Shown: positions 50,821 to 60,349 of the stretch, one piece after another
Numbering within the stretch: the first letter of the stretch is position 1
Layout of the letters: each line of letters starts with the position of its first letter
Source: Gimesia alba
GTDB taxonomy: Bacteria > Planctomycetota > Planctomycetia > Planctomycetales > Planctomycetaceae
Direction of reading: 5' to 3'
Assembly (NCBI RefSeq): GCF_007744675.1
Contig: NZ_CP036269.1
Location: 2,893,546-2,957,545 of the forward strand
DNA: 64,000 bases
Position numbers and translations under genes: made by a program
Notes under the pieces: model-generated
Seen by the model: the letters and a program-made list of their open reading frames with translations, nothing else
What the model was told of the DNA's origin: nothing
The model's database searches: none

Positions 50821-52362
50821 ATGGCCAATGATAAAATGGACCGCCGCGTTTTTGGAAAATACCTGGCTGGCAGTACGGCTGCATTTGTGGCCGGTGCGAA
50901 TGGGGCGTCGGCAAAAGAACCCGTCGTTGATGCTATCACGCGGCCCTCCAATACGATGCTGCTGGATGGGGGTGGTCAATCGGTCTGGAATTCAACCGCG
51001 CAGCATGTGCGAACCAGCGGCTGGATTTCGCCGGACGGCAAAGTCTTTCATGAAGCGGCGCGGAACATTCCCATTGTCGAAGAGGATGAAGTCATCGTCT
51101 GTGGCGGCGGCCCTGCCGGATTTGCGGCGGCGTTGGCTTCTGCTCGGAGCGGCGCGAAAACCAGACTGCTGGAAGTGAATGGCTGTGTGGGCGGCGTCTG
51201 GACGGCCGGTGCGTTGACACTGATTATCGATGCACAGAATAAGCCGGGCATTATGCGCGAGATTCTGCAAAAGTTGGATGATCGCGGCGCCAGCAATACT
51301 CTGTCGAATGGTTCTGTCGCCTATGACACCGAGAAAACGAAGCTGCTGCTGGAAGATCTGCTGTTGGAAGCGGGTGTGAAAATTCAGCTGCATACGCGTG
51401 TGGTTGGTGCGGTGACGGATATTAACAATCGCTTGTCCGTGATCGTGACCGAATCAAAATCGGGCCGACAGGCCTGGCGGGCGAAGTCGTTTATTGATTG
51501 TTCCGGCGATGGCGATCTGGCGGCGCAGGCCGGCTGCGGTTATGAATTTGGTCAGCCGGGAACCGGTTTGACTCAGCCAATGAGTCTGATGGTCTTGCTC
51601 ACAGGAGTCACGACTGACGGCATTGCACGGTTCGTTCGTGGCGATGCTGAGCCTCGCAAACTGGGGAATCCGAAAAAGAATCTACTAGCCGAATTTCAGC
51701 GTGCGGGTGTCGATCCTTCTTATGGTGGTCCTACGATCTTTCGCGTCCGGGACGGGCTGTATGCGATGATGGCCAATCATGAATATGGGACACTCGCCAT
51801 TGATGCGGCGCATGTGACGGACGCAACGCTGCAGGCACGCCGTGAAGTTCACAAGCTGGTCAACAGTCTGAAAACACTGGGCGATCCTTGGACGAATCTG
51901 GAGATTATCGCGACCGCCGAGCAGATCGGAACGCGGGAAGGCCGCCGGATTCTGGGACGCTATCATGTGACTGCCGAGGATTTAAAGAAAGGGGCTCGTT
52001 TTGACGATGCGATTTGCCATGTCCGATTTGGAATCGACGTGCATTCAACCAATCCCGGCAAGACGAAGGCGATTGAAAAGAAACCGTTCAAATCGAAGCC
52101 TTATGATATTCCCCTGCGGGCTCTGATTGCCCGGGATGTGACCGGGTTGATGATGGCCGGGCGTTGTATCAGCGGCGATTTCATTGCACACAGCAGTTAC
52201 CGGGTCACTGGAAATGCGGTGGCGATGGGAGAGGCGGCTGGTGTGGCATCCGCGGTTGCTGCTTCCACCGGGAAACTGCCTCACGAGGTCCCCTTCTCTG
52301 ATGTTTCGAAACAACTGGCGCAGCTTCGTTCTGAGAAGAAGACACAGCAGGTCAAGAGCTAG
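50821..52362 (+). CDS. Exported FAD-dependent oxidoreductase
   Basis: 513 residues. The N-terminus MANDKMDRRVFGKYLAGSTAAFVAGANGASA is a Tat-type signal (D-R-R-x-F followed by a hydrophobic stretch and A-x-A). DEVIVCGGGPAGFAAALASARSGAKTRLLEVNGCVGGVWTAG is the FAD-binding Rossmann motif of the FAD_oxidored family, with GGVWTAG matching its flavin region. SFIDCSGDGDLAAQAGCGYEFG and GLMMAGRCISGDFIAHSSYRVTGNAVAMGEAAGVASA close the FAD domain. Such proteins are common in planctomycetes; the substrate is unknown. ATG 50821 follows GGGGAG. The stop codon lies inside a 95-bp dispersed repeat. Confidence 0.87.
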   Translation: MANDKMDRRVFGKYLAGSTAAFVAGANGASAKEPVVDAITRPSNTMLLDGGGQSVWNSTAQHVRTSGWISPDGKVFHEAARNIPIVEEDEVIVCGGGPAGFAAALASARSGAKTRLLEVNGCVGGVWTAGALTLIIDAQNKPGIMREILQKLDDRGASNTLSNGSVAYDTEKTKLLLEDLLLEAGVKIQLHTRVVGAVTDINNRLSVIVTESKSGRQAWRAKSFIDCSGDGDLAAQAGCGYEFGQPGTGLTQPMSLMVLLTGVTTDGIARFVRGDAEPRKLGNPKKNLLAEFQRAGVDPSYGGPTIFRVRDGLYAMMANHEYGTLAIDAAHVTDATLQARREVHKLVNSLKTLGDPWTNLEIIATAEQIGTREGRRILGRYHVTAEDLKKGARFDDAICHVRFGIDVHSTNPGKTKAIEKKPFKSKPYDIPLRALIARDVTGLMMAGRCISGDFIAHSSYRVTGNAVAMGEAAGVASAVAASTGKLPHEVPFSDVSKQLAQLRSEKKTQQVKS

Positions 52363-52455
52363 ACTGTGTCCAGCTTTACTGTAGCGTCTCCAAGGCTATT
52401 TGGACCGAGTATATTAGATTGAGGCACGCTATGGTAAAATGTGATGCGCTCTAGG
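52361..52455 (-). repeat. 95-bp dispersed repeat, copy 2 (inverted)
   Basis: The reverse complement matches 2648-2742 with 13 mismatches and no gap. It begins in the last two bases of the FAD oxidoreductase stop codon and ends in AGG, shared with the AGGTAGCGTTT end of the next element. Confidence 0.8.
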
Positions 52456-52649
52456 TAGCGTTTCTTAGTTCGAATGCCTCTTGGCAAATGGTATTAACCG
52501 GGGCTAATGCCCTTCGGCTAATAAGTCATTCTGGTTAGGAAATCACCAAAAACCGGATCAGCCACAAGGCGTTAGCCGCGGTTAATACCGATCTCGGGAA
52601 GGTTACAATCATGAGAATCGCACTCGAAACCAATCAATAAACGCTACCT
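52453..52649. repeat. Nested palindromic element with two inverted REP-like arms
   Basis: Outer ends AGGTAGCGTTT (52453-52463) and AAACGCTACCT (52639-52649) are exact inverted copies. Inside, GGTATTAACCGGGGCTAATG... (from 52490 to about 52522) is mirrored by ...AGGCGTTAGCCGCGGTTAATACC (ending 52589). The arms are about 33 nt, spaced by a similar distance. The AACCGGGGCTAA core and the AGGTAGCGTTTATT end are shared with the elements at 13634 and 36281. Confidence 0.75.
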
Positions 52650-52670
52650 GGCGAAACAGAGTCAGGTAAG

Positions 52671-52741
52671 AGCGGCTGAAGGGAATCGAACCCTCGTCAC
52701 CAGCTTGGGAAGCTGGGGTAATACCATTATACGACAGCCGC
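52671..52741 (-). tRNA. tRNA-Gly (anticodon CCC)
   Basis: Read on the minus strand. The acceptor stem GCGGCTG (52741-52735) pairs with CAGCCGC (52678-52672), with U as discriminator, normal for tRNA-Gly. The D-arm is GTAT AATGGT ATTAC. The anticodon arm CCAGC TTCCCAA GCTGG gives anticodon CCC, which reads GGG. The T-arm is GAGGG TTCGATT CCCTT. The 3' CCA is not encoded. 71 nt. Located after the glyS-to-oxidoreductase run and just downstream of the nested repeat. Confidence 0.93.
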
Positions 52742-52804
52742 TGATTGCTGTAATAGACAGGCTAAAGCTCTGACAGGTTCAGGTCAAGTTATTTGACTGC
52801 CGAC

Positions 52805-55800
52805 TTAGAGTGGTGCATCCAATATTTTCTCCAGCGATTTTGTACGATCGCTAAAATCGATCTCGACGGCACCATTCATTCCCTGGAAGACGATCTTATT
52901 GAAGCGGGGATCAATCTGCATTTGCAGGATCGTATCCTTCATGATGTTGTCTTTGAAGCCAATGGTATTTCCTGTTTTTGCATCGAGAATCTCAAACAGG
53001 AAGGAGTAACTTGTTTTTTTTGATTCGGTACGGATTTTACTTATGAAAATCAGGAAGGGAAGTTGGTACTGTGAGGTATTAACCCAGGATCGTTTCGGCA
53101 GGTTACGATTCCAGAGGATTTTTCCCGATTGTTTATCAACGCCGATTAAGTCATTGTCGACATGGACTACGTTTAAAAAGGAGTCACTCACATAAAAGTC
53201 ATGTCTGACTGATCTTTTGCGAGGCGCCGTATAGGAAAAGTTAAAGTAGTAGTGGTCGTTATCAGAAAAACCGACGAACTTATTCAGTTTTGTGAGTAAA
53301 TGATCGGGGAGTATCGTTTCGACAAGGGTCTCGCCTGTTTCCACATTTAAAACCCGCAGTCGGTTGGGCGGTAGTAAGATTGCGAGTTCTGTTGGAGAAA
53401 TCTGAGTTGAGAAGCCCGAGTTTGAGATGGGTTCATCCAGCAGGAATCGGTCTGTAAGTGGGTCCCACAAACGGACGCGTTTTTCAGTTGTTGATGTTGT
53501 CTGGTAGAAGAGTTTTCGTCCAAATACATGCCGGGCGCGACTGTTTAAATCCAATTCGCCCTTTCGAATCAGTTCACCAGTGATGGAACTGTAGACATCG
53601 TAATTGGTTCGATTAATGTTGAAGGCGACGATCGCTTTTTGATCGCCGATCAGTCCCTTGCTGGAATCGCTCAGGTAACCGGATTTGGACGGGATGTTTT
53701 TGCGTTCCCAGAGCACTTTTCCGGTTGCCGGATTTAAGGCAAACAGTCGATTCGCCCACTGAAAGATACAGACGCGGGGGCCGGATGGCCCTACATAAAA
53801 CAGGGATTGGGAAATGTTTAAATCGTCAAATTCCGTGGTCCAGAGCGGCTTGGAAATTTCATCTTGTAGTTGAATCAGTGAAATGCCATGAATTTTGCGG
53901 CTTGCCCCCAGCGGGATAAAGTGACCAACGCGCGTGTTCTGTGAATGATAGGGATAGGAGATGCGGTCTGAGGCATTGATCTTGCCGATTTGTTGTCCCG
54001 CGTGTTTATTGATCACATTGAGGATCGAGCCTTTTTTGAGCAGGATTTGAGAGATCTCAGGTGGCGGTAGAAATTTGCGTTCATAGTTTTGGTAGGGTTT
54101 TCCTGCTTCAGGAGCAGGCATGCCTGTATATGATTGCTTGATGGCGACATGGGAGATCTCTCGGTTAAGTGGTTGCATTATTTGAAAGATCGACCAGGTT
54201 TCCGAACCCCGATTGAATTGTTTGACATATTCAGAGCCCGTCATGCCGGAATCGAGCGTGATGTTTGCGAATTTTTCATCCAGTTCTCTCAAGAGAGAAG
54301 CAGCCTCGTGAGGCAGGCCGACAGACTGCCATAATTCGAGTAGCTGACGTGTTGCTGTCGCGGCGATTTGGGGATCCGGATCTGAGCGATTTTCCAGCAG
54401 CAGGAATTCTGCCTGTTGGTTCTGGCCTTGTTGAATCAGTTTTTGTGCCAGAACACTGCGGACGGCGACTGCTTGAGACCAACTGCCATAGGTGTCCAGA
54501 AAGGATTCTAAAGCAGTGACGGAGCCCTCTTTCAGTGCAGCCTGTTGATCAGCGGAAATAATGGCGTCGACTGTTTCACGTTCTTCTCTGTTTGCTTTGG
54601 TGGTGACTTTTTCCATCAAACCGGAGATGAGACTTTTGACCGTAACCAGATGATTTGTATCGCCGGCCATTGCCAGAGGTTGATCGACTTCGATCTTTTG
54701 AAATTCTTCTGCGACTTCCATCAGACCCTGATAGTCTTGTTGTTGTAGCAGATATCTTGATTTGCGGGATAAAAATCGGCCCCGTTCCAGTGGGGTGGTT
54801 GCGAGGGCTTCGAGCTTCGCGAGTAGGTCGTACTCATTTTGCTCGGTATGATTCAGTTCTGCATAAAGCAATTCTCGTAAGAGGGATTCGGAACGCTTTT
54901 TGATAGGAGCCTTTGCATTCATCGACAGCAGTGCTTCGAGTTTTTGTTGTGCACTGCTCAAGTTACCGAGTGCCAGATCCAGCTCGGCTTTTAATAACTG
55001 ATCGCTCTGGGCTTGTTCCGAATTGATGGATTGTTTCTTGGTCTCAGCCAGGCTGGCACGCATTGCTTCTGCCTGGGCGAAGGAATCGATCTGCCAGAGT
55101 CCCAGCGAGATGATCTGACCTTGATGTGCGATGAGATTTCCCGGATACCAGTTACGTTGGCCGTATCGTTCGCTGATTTTGGGATCGATGGCAGCAGCTG
55201 TCTGGAATGCGTAATTGGCTCCTTGTTGCAGTTTCTCTTTAAATTCCCGGTTCAGGATCTCTGAGATATGAGTCGTTTTATTGAGCGTGAAACCGGATTC
55301 TTTGCCTGAGGGGATATGAATGCTGAGTACGCTTCCCGACTTGATCGGCAGCAGGTAATTTTCTTGCGATAAAAACCCTTTCCCAGAAACGGGCCCCGAT
55401 TCCAGATGCCAGAGTTCTCTTCCATCTTGAATATGCCGACCGCGACAGTAATCTGAGCCAACCACCAGAACGGTCTCGTCTACCACAGCCGCGACGTACT
55501 CACCATCTTCCCGGTGGACTTCGTTCCATAGCGCCGCACCGGTTTGTAAGTCAATACAATGAATGTAAGGTGAGCCATTGGGGAGGTAGAAGATCCGATT
55601 CTGATCGATCACGGGAGTGCTGGTCAAGCCGCGGTGGCCGAAGGAGACAGGCCTTAAATACCGCTTTTGAGAAATCCTGCGGTATTGGTCTCCTTCACCA
55701 TAATAATAGTTCCAGAGCAAATCTCCATTGGTTGCGTCAACGGCGACCAGTGTATCAATCTGCGTCGTGCAGACAATGATTCCCTGGCTGCTGGCGAGAG

Positions 55801-57490
55801 GGCATTGCTGATACGCCCGATTACGATCGGATTGAATCGGCTGATTGACATAAGCGATGCCCTGTTTCCAGTGGATTGTTCCCTCTTGCGGATTGAGGCA
55901 GAGCAGGGAAATCTGACTGTTGTGTTCGGCTATGGCGTAAACAAAACTGCCAACAGGCAGTGGCGCTCCCAGAAAATAATATCCCTCAAGAGTCCAGGCC
56001 GGCTTTACTTTGGCTGAAGCCGTTTTGGGGGAAGTGGACGGTGATTGCGTCGCTGAGTTCTGGTTTGAAGATGCTGTTATTTGTTTCAGAGGCAGAGCGA
56101 GCAGCCGATTTCCTCTCTGGGTAACAAGCGGAAAATAAGTACGGGAACGACGAAGTCCGAGATTCAGTTGAGTTGGGGAAGCTGGATTCGGCAGATAATC
56201 AATGGCAAACACAAACTGACCATTACTCGAAAGTGAACCGTAGATTGAGCTGTAATTATAGAATTTTTCCAGTGACAAATTTTGTGAGTAGGATGAATGT
56301 GATGGTGTGCGATCTTCCAAGAGATTGATCAAGTTACTGAGGCTGCCTTCGCTTTGAAAGACCCAGGATGTCTTGCCGGACTCCAGCTCAACGGCGCGGA
56401 TTCCTTCAAAGTCACGGTAAATGACAAGGTCTTCCACCGCGATGGGCATATTGGCAATCGCGGTGGAGAGATTTTCACGATTGTGTTTTCCTTCCCAGTC
56501 GATCAGCGTTTTCAGAGGACTCGCATGTTTTGTGCGACCGATGGGATGGCTCCAGCGGGGATGAAGATAGGGTAAACTGGCATACGTAGACTGGTTCCGT
56601 CGTGCGTTTCCCTGAGCGACAGACCAATCTGATTTCTGCTGCTGGGTGGCGTTTCTCAAAGGGGACTCTAAATCCTGCATGGCGAGTTCCAGACTGCTTT
56701 TATTACCACGCCATGTGACAACAGTTTCTCCTCGGGCTTCCAGAATCTTCGATAGTTTTTCGAGCTGGCCAGATTGCTGATAGGAAACGGCTGCTTTGAG
56801 AAAATGTACGGGCTGCATTCGTGATTGATGGATGCGACTGTTGATCAGCAGATCCCAGTAGCGTGCGGCGAATTCGAAATTGCCCTGCTCCATGTAATGG
56901 GCGGCCAGATAATTCAATGCTTCAAAACCAGCCTGCAGGGGAAAAAACTGGAGCGCCAGCAGTTCATACATGCGGAGATCATTTTTTTGGCGGGCTTGTT
57001 CCAGAAGCCAGTTCGCCTGCGGACCGGAAATCCGCTCGTAGTCGGCAACTGTGCGTGGTGAGGCAGTCGAATAGAGTTGGCGCGTCTGTTGTCTGAAGTT
57101 TAAGGGGCGATCCTGGTCTTCAGGCCAGAAGAAATAGTCTTCCTGGTGATCCAGGAGCTTTTCGAGTTGTAACGCACCTTCCGTAAATTCCTGATTGCGG
57201 AATTTTGCCTGTGCCCGTTCAAACTGAGTTTGCAAACTTCGGTTTCGATAGATGCGATGAATCAGCGCTTCGCGGTCTTCCGAAGCATCCTGGGCAGGTT
57301 CACTCTGGTCAGGAATTTCTTTGTCGGCTGGCGGATCCAGAAACGCGATCAGTTGATTCGAGGCGGGTTTATTCTCAGACAGCAGGATGGCACATGGGAA
57401 AATGAAGAGAATACCAGCGAAAAAGAGAATTCTGGCATAAACATTACTCAGAAAATATCGTATTGAGAATGGAGGAAACCATCGATTCAT
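52805..57490 (-). CDS. Very large exported PQQ-propeller/TPR protein
   Basis: 1561 residues. An N-terminal hydrophobic segment (ARILFFAGILFIFPCAILLS) acts as signal or anchor. Residues about 80-290 are helical repeats. Roughly 330-780 form a PQQ-like beta-propeller (VAVDATNGDLLWNYYYG, YIHCIDLQTGAALWNEVHRED). 790-1080 are TPR-like helices (AELDLALGNLSSAQQKLEALL). 1150-1560 form a second propeller (LFALNPATGKVLWERKNIPS, IGVDKQSGKILWNRNLP). W-x-x-x-L/G blade endings recur. Related planctomycete proteins are annotated as PQQ-binding-like; bound PQQ is not implied. Probably a periplasmic assembly or sensing platform. The length is at the high end for the group. Confidence 0.82.
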   Translation of the reverse strand: MNRWFPPFSIRYFLSNVYARILFFAGILFIFPCAILLSENKPASNQLIAFLDPPADKEIPDQSEPAQDASEDREALIHRIYRNRSLQTQFERAQAKFRNQEFTEGALQLEKLLDHQEDYFFWPEDQDRPLNFRQQTRQLYSTASPRTVADYERISGPQANWLLEQARQKNDLRMYELLALQFFPLQAGFEALNYLAAHYMEQGNFEFAARYWDLLINSRIHQSRMQPVHFLKAAVSYQQSGQLEKLSKILEARGETVVTWRGNKSSLELAMQDLESPLRNATQQQKSDWSVAQGNARRNQSTYASLPYLHPRWSHPIGRTKHASPLKTLIDWEGKHNRENLSTAIANMPIAVEDLVIYRDFEGIRAVELESGKTSWVFQSEGSLSNLINLLEDRTPSHSSYSQNLSLEKFYNYSSIYGSLSSNGQFVFAIDYLPNPASPTQLNLGLRRSRTYFPLVTQRGNRLLALPLKQITASSNQNSATQSPSTSPKTASAKVKPAWTLEGYYFLGAPLPVGSFVYAIAEHNSQISLLCLNPQEGTIHWKQGIAYVNQPIQSDRNRAYQQCPLASSQGIIVCTTQIDTLVAVDATNGDLLWNYYYGEGDQYRRISQKRYLRPVSFGHRGLTSTPVIDQNRIFYLPNGSPYIHCIDLQTGAALWNEVHREDGEYVAAVVDETVLVVGSDYCRGRHIQDGRELWHLESGPVSGKGFLSQENYLLPIKSGSVLSIHIPSGKESGFTLNKTTHISEILNREFKEKLQQGANYAFQTAAAIDPKISERYGQRNWYPGNLIAHQGQIISLGLWQIDSFAQAEAMRASLAETKKQSINSEQAQSDQLLKAELDLALGNLSSAQQKLEALLSMNAKAPIKKRSESLLRELLYAELNHTEQNEYDLLAKLEALATTPLERGRFLSRKSRYLLQQQDYQGLMEVAEEFQKIEVDQPLAMAGDTNHLVTVKSLISGLMEKVTTKANREERETVDAIISADQQAALKEGSVTALESFLDTYGSWSQAVAVRSVLAQKLIQQGQNQQAEFLLLENRSDPDPQIAATATRQLLELWQSVGLPHEAASLLRELDEKFANITLDSGMTGSEYVKQFNRGSETWSIFQIMQPLNREISHVAIKQSYTGMPAPEAGKPYQNYERKFLPPPEISQILLKKGSILNVINKHAGQQIGKINASDRISYPYHSQNTRVGHFIPLGASRKIHGISLIQLQDEISKPLWTTEFDDLNISQSLFYVGPSGPRVCIFQWANRLFALNPATGKVLWERKNIPSKSGYLSDSSKGLIGDQKAIVAFNINRTNYDVYSSITGELIRKGELDLNSRARHVFGRKLFYQTTSTTEKRVRLWDPLTDRFLLDEPISNSGFSTQISPTELAILLPPNRLRVLNVETGETLVETILPDHLLTKLNKFVGFSDNDHYYFNFSYTAPRKRSVRHDFYVSDSFLNVVHVDNDLIGVDKQSGKILWNRNLPKRSWVNTSQYQLPFLIFISKIRTESKKTSYSFLFEILDAKTGNTIGFKDNIMKDTILQMQIDPRFNKIVFQGMNGAVEIDFSDRTKSLEKILDAPL

Positions 57491-57805
57491 CCTGCAGATT
57501 CTCCTCAGATCAGAAACAGATGCCTGTCATCAAGCGCGTCTGTGAATAGAGACGGTTATGATTGTAGCATAATCGGTCAATCAACAGACAGGTTACTTTC
57601 AAAACGGAAAACCGACTGATCAGGAACGGGTAGAAAAGAGAAAGAGTGTGACAGAGAATCGCTTAGGGGATACAATGTAGAATAATATTCTTCCAGGTTG
57701 AAATTGAGAATAGACAAAAGTGGCTCGGTCGATTATATTTTTGATTAAGTATACGCCGTTTAAATAATAAGTTGATAAATGTACATTTTAAGGGGCTGCC
57801 TCATA
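57491..57805. other. AT-rich divergent intergenic region, 315 bp
   Basis: Separates the start of the large propeller gene (minus) from the PSD1 gene (plus). AT-rich near 57680-57780. AAGGGG at 57790 is the likely ribosome site of the PSD1 gene. No gene, tRNA or repeat recognised. Confidence 0.5.
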
Positions 57806-60292
57806 ATGGCACGGATCAATTCCTGCAGAATCCAAGGGAAATTCCAGAATCGGCTCTGTTGTGTCTTGGGGCTTGCGATTGTTTGGGGGATCTCTGCTTT
57901 TGGATTTGCCGAAACCAACAACAAGGTGCCTGTCGAGAAGAATTTAAAGCCGGTTGTTGATTTCACACAGCAGATTCAGCCTCTATTAGCCAAACATTGT
58001 TATTCGTGTCATGGTCCTGATGTACAGGAAGGTGGTTTGCGCCTGGATCAGAGCGAGCAGGCCTTTCAGCAGTTGGAATCGGAGGCGACTGCGATTGTTC
58101 CCCGGCATCCGGAAAAGAGTGAGCTGATCGCGCGGATCACGACGAAAGACGAAGATCTGCAGATGCCTCCAGAAGGAGACCGTCTTTCGGGGGAACAGAT
58201 TGGTCTGCTGAAGAACTGGATTCAACAGGGCGCAGAATGGAAAAAGCACTGGGCATTTCAGCCGCCTCAGAAATTCACGCCACCTCAGACCAAAAACAGC
58301 AAGTGGGTCAAAAACCCGATCGATGCGTTTATCCTGGCGAAGTTGGAAGAAAAAGGGTTGTTACCTGCTCCGCCGGCAGACCGCGTGACGTTGATTCGTC
58401 GCGCTTATTTTAATCTAACCGGCTTACCTCCGACGCCGGAAGAAGTCGACCAGTTTGTCAACGATCCGGATCCGAATGCGTACGAAAAACTGGTCGATCG
58501 TCTGTTGGCGTCTCCCCGTTATGGAGAGCGCTGGGCACGTCACTGGCTGGACCTGGTTCGTTATGCCGATACCAACAGTTTCGAACGGGACGGCGAGAAA
58601 CCCAACGCCTGGCGTTTTCGAGATTATGTGATCCGTGCTTTCAATGAAGATAAGCCGTACAGCCAGTTCATCAAAGAACAGCTGGCGGGAGACGAACTCG
58701 ATCAGGTGACCCATGAGACGATTATTGCCACCGGCTATTATCGTCTGGGACTCTGGGATGATGAACCCGCCGATCCGTTACTGGGTTTCTATAACGAGTT
58801 GGATGATATTGTCTCCACGACGAGTCAGGTCTTTTTAGGGCTTACCTTAAATTGTGCCCGCTGTCATGAGCATAAGATCGATCCAGTTCCCCATGAGGAT
58901 TATTACCGTTTTCTGGCGTTTTTTCATGGATTGAATTCGTATGGAACGCGTGGTGATCAGCTCTCTTATAATCAGACCGATATCACCGGCCCTGAGATTT
59001 CCGCTCAATATGCGCAATATGATGCACAACAAAATGAATTGAAGCAGAAGATGCATCAGATTGAAGAGACTGGTATCAAAAAAATGTCGGGTGTGGATCA
59101 GAGGCGATCCGAAACACGCGAACGTGGCAAGTTGCTCAAAGAGAAACTGAAACAGCATCTGGAGCCGGAACAGTTTCAAACCTATCAGGGTTTAAAACGT
59201 GAGATGAAGGAACTGGAAGCAAAGAGGAAAAAACTACCGCCTCGAAAAATGGCGTTGAGTGTCAGACGAAGTTTGAAAGAGCCGCGTGAGACGTTTGTCC
59301 TGTTGCGTGGGAATCCCAATTCTCGCGGAGAAAAAGTAGAGCCCGGCTTCCCGGAAATTTTTGGTAAGACGGAACTGCAAATTCCAGAGCCGCATAAAGA
59401 TCAAGCGACTTCAGGCAGGCGACGTGCGCTGGCGGAATGGATCGCCAGCGACGATAACATGCTGACTTCGCGCGTGATTGTGAACCGGGTCTGGCAGCAT
59501 CATTTTGGTCGTGGCATTGTTCAATCTCCGAATAACTTCGGCCAGTTAGGTGTGCCTCCTACCCATCCGGAATTACTGGACTGGCTGGCTCTGGAGTTTG
59601 TCAAGAGTGGCCAGAAATTTAAGACGCTCCATAAACTGATTATGATGTCGAACGCTTATCAGATGTCTGCACAGCATTCCGATCAGGCAGCGGCGATTGA
59701 CCCGGCAAACGATCTGTTCTGGCGATTTAATATGCGGCGATTAAGTGCAGAAGAAGTACGTGATTCCATCCTGGCGGTGAATGGTCGCTTGAATCTGAAA
59801 ATGTATGGCCCTGGGTTTTATCCGGAAATTTCAAAAGAAGTCCTGCAGGGGCAATCCAAACCAGGACATGGCTGGTTGAATTCTTCGGAAGAAGAGCGCG
59901 CGCGGCGCAGTATTTATATTTTTGTGAAGCGTTCATTGATTACTCCCCTGCTCTCTAATTTTGACTTTGCCGATACGGACAGTACGTGTGCGGTCCGATT
60001 TGTAACCACTCAGCCTGCACAGGCATTAGGAATGGTGAATGGAGCGTTTGTGAATCGGCAGGCTGAATTGTTTGCTGATCGTGTGATTGAACAGACGGGG
60101 ACATCACATGCTGAGTTTGTAACGCGTGCCATTCGGTTGGCTTATGGACGCGAAGCACAGGCTGATGAAGTCGCCGACGGAGTGCAATTGATTGATAAAT
60201 TGATCAAACAACATTCGCTCGATGAAAAACAGGCATTGAATTATTTCTGCTTAACGATTTTGAACCGCAACGAATTTGTTTATGTGGATTAG
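57806..60292 (+). CDS. PSD1/DUF1549/DUF1553 planctomycete cytochrome-type protein
   Basis: 828 residues from ATG 57806; an in-frame ATG at 57779 adds nine residues. Signal peptide near residues 16-36. A PSCyt1 c-type heme site lies at Cys65-x-x-Cys68-His69 (KHCYSCHGPDVQEGGLRLD). Residues about 165-380 are DUF1549 (NPIDAFILAKLEEKGLLPAPPADR, YGERWARHWLDLVRYADTN). DUF1553 is C-terminal (RRALAEWIASDDNMLTSRVIVNRVWQHHFGRGIV, NLFWRFNMRRLSAEEVRDSILA-type). The DUF1501 gene follows 57 bp later, the standard planctomycete pair. Thought to be periplasmic; the substrate is unproven, often discussed in polysaccharide degradation. Confidence 0.93.
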   Translation: MARINSCRIQGKFQNRLCCVLGLAIVWGISAFGFAETNNKVPVEKNLKPVVDFTQQIQPLLAKHCYSCHGPDVQEGGLRLDQSEQAFQQLESEATAIVPRHPEKSELIARITTKDEDLQMPPEGDRLSGEQIGLLKNWIQQGAEWKKHWAFQPPQKFTPPQTKNSKWVKNPIDAFILAKLEEKGLLPAPPADRVTLIRRAYFNLTGLPPTPEEVDQFVNDPDPNAYEKLVDRLLASPRYGERWARHWLDLVRYADTNSFERDGEKPNAWRFRDYVIRAFNEDKPYSQFIKEQLAGDELDQVTHETIIATGYYRLGLWDDEPADPLLGFYNELDDIVSTTSQVFLGLTLNCARCHEHKIDPVPHEDYYRFLAFFHGLNSYGTRGDQLSYNQTDITGPEISAQYAQYDAQQNELKQKMHQIEETGIKKMSGVDQRRSETRERGKLLKEKLKQHLEPEQFQTYQGLKREMKELEAKRKKLPPRKMALSVRRSLKEPRETFVLLRGNPNSRGEKVEPGFPEIFGKTELQIPEPHKDQATSGRRRALAEWIASDDNMLTSRVIVNRVWQHHFGRGIVQSPNNFGQLGVPPTHPELLDWLALEFVKSGQKFKTLHKLIMMSNAYQMSAQHSDQAAAIDPANDLFWRFNMRRLSAEEVRDSILAVNGRLNLKMYGPGFYPEISKEVLQGQSKPGHGWLNSSEEERARRSIYIFVKRSLITPLLSNFDFADTDSTCAVRFVTTQPAQALGMVNGAFVNRQAELFADRVIEQTGTSHAEFVTRAIRLAYGREAQADEVADGVQLIDKLIKQHSLDEKQALNYFCLTILNRNEFVYVD

Positions 60293-60349
60293 CGACTTTT
60301 AATGAAATGCGTCTTGGCGATTTCGCCTTGTAACTTAAGAGGACGAGCT

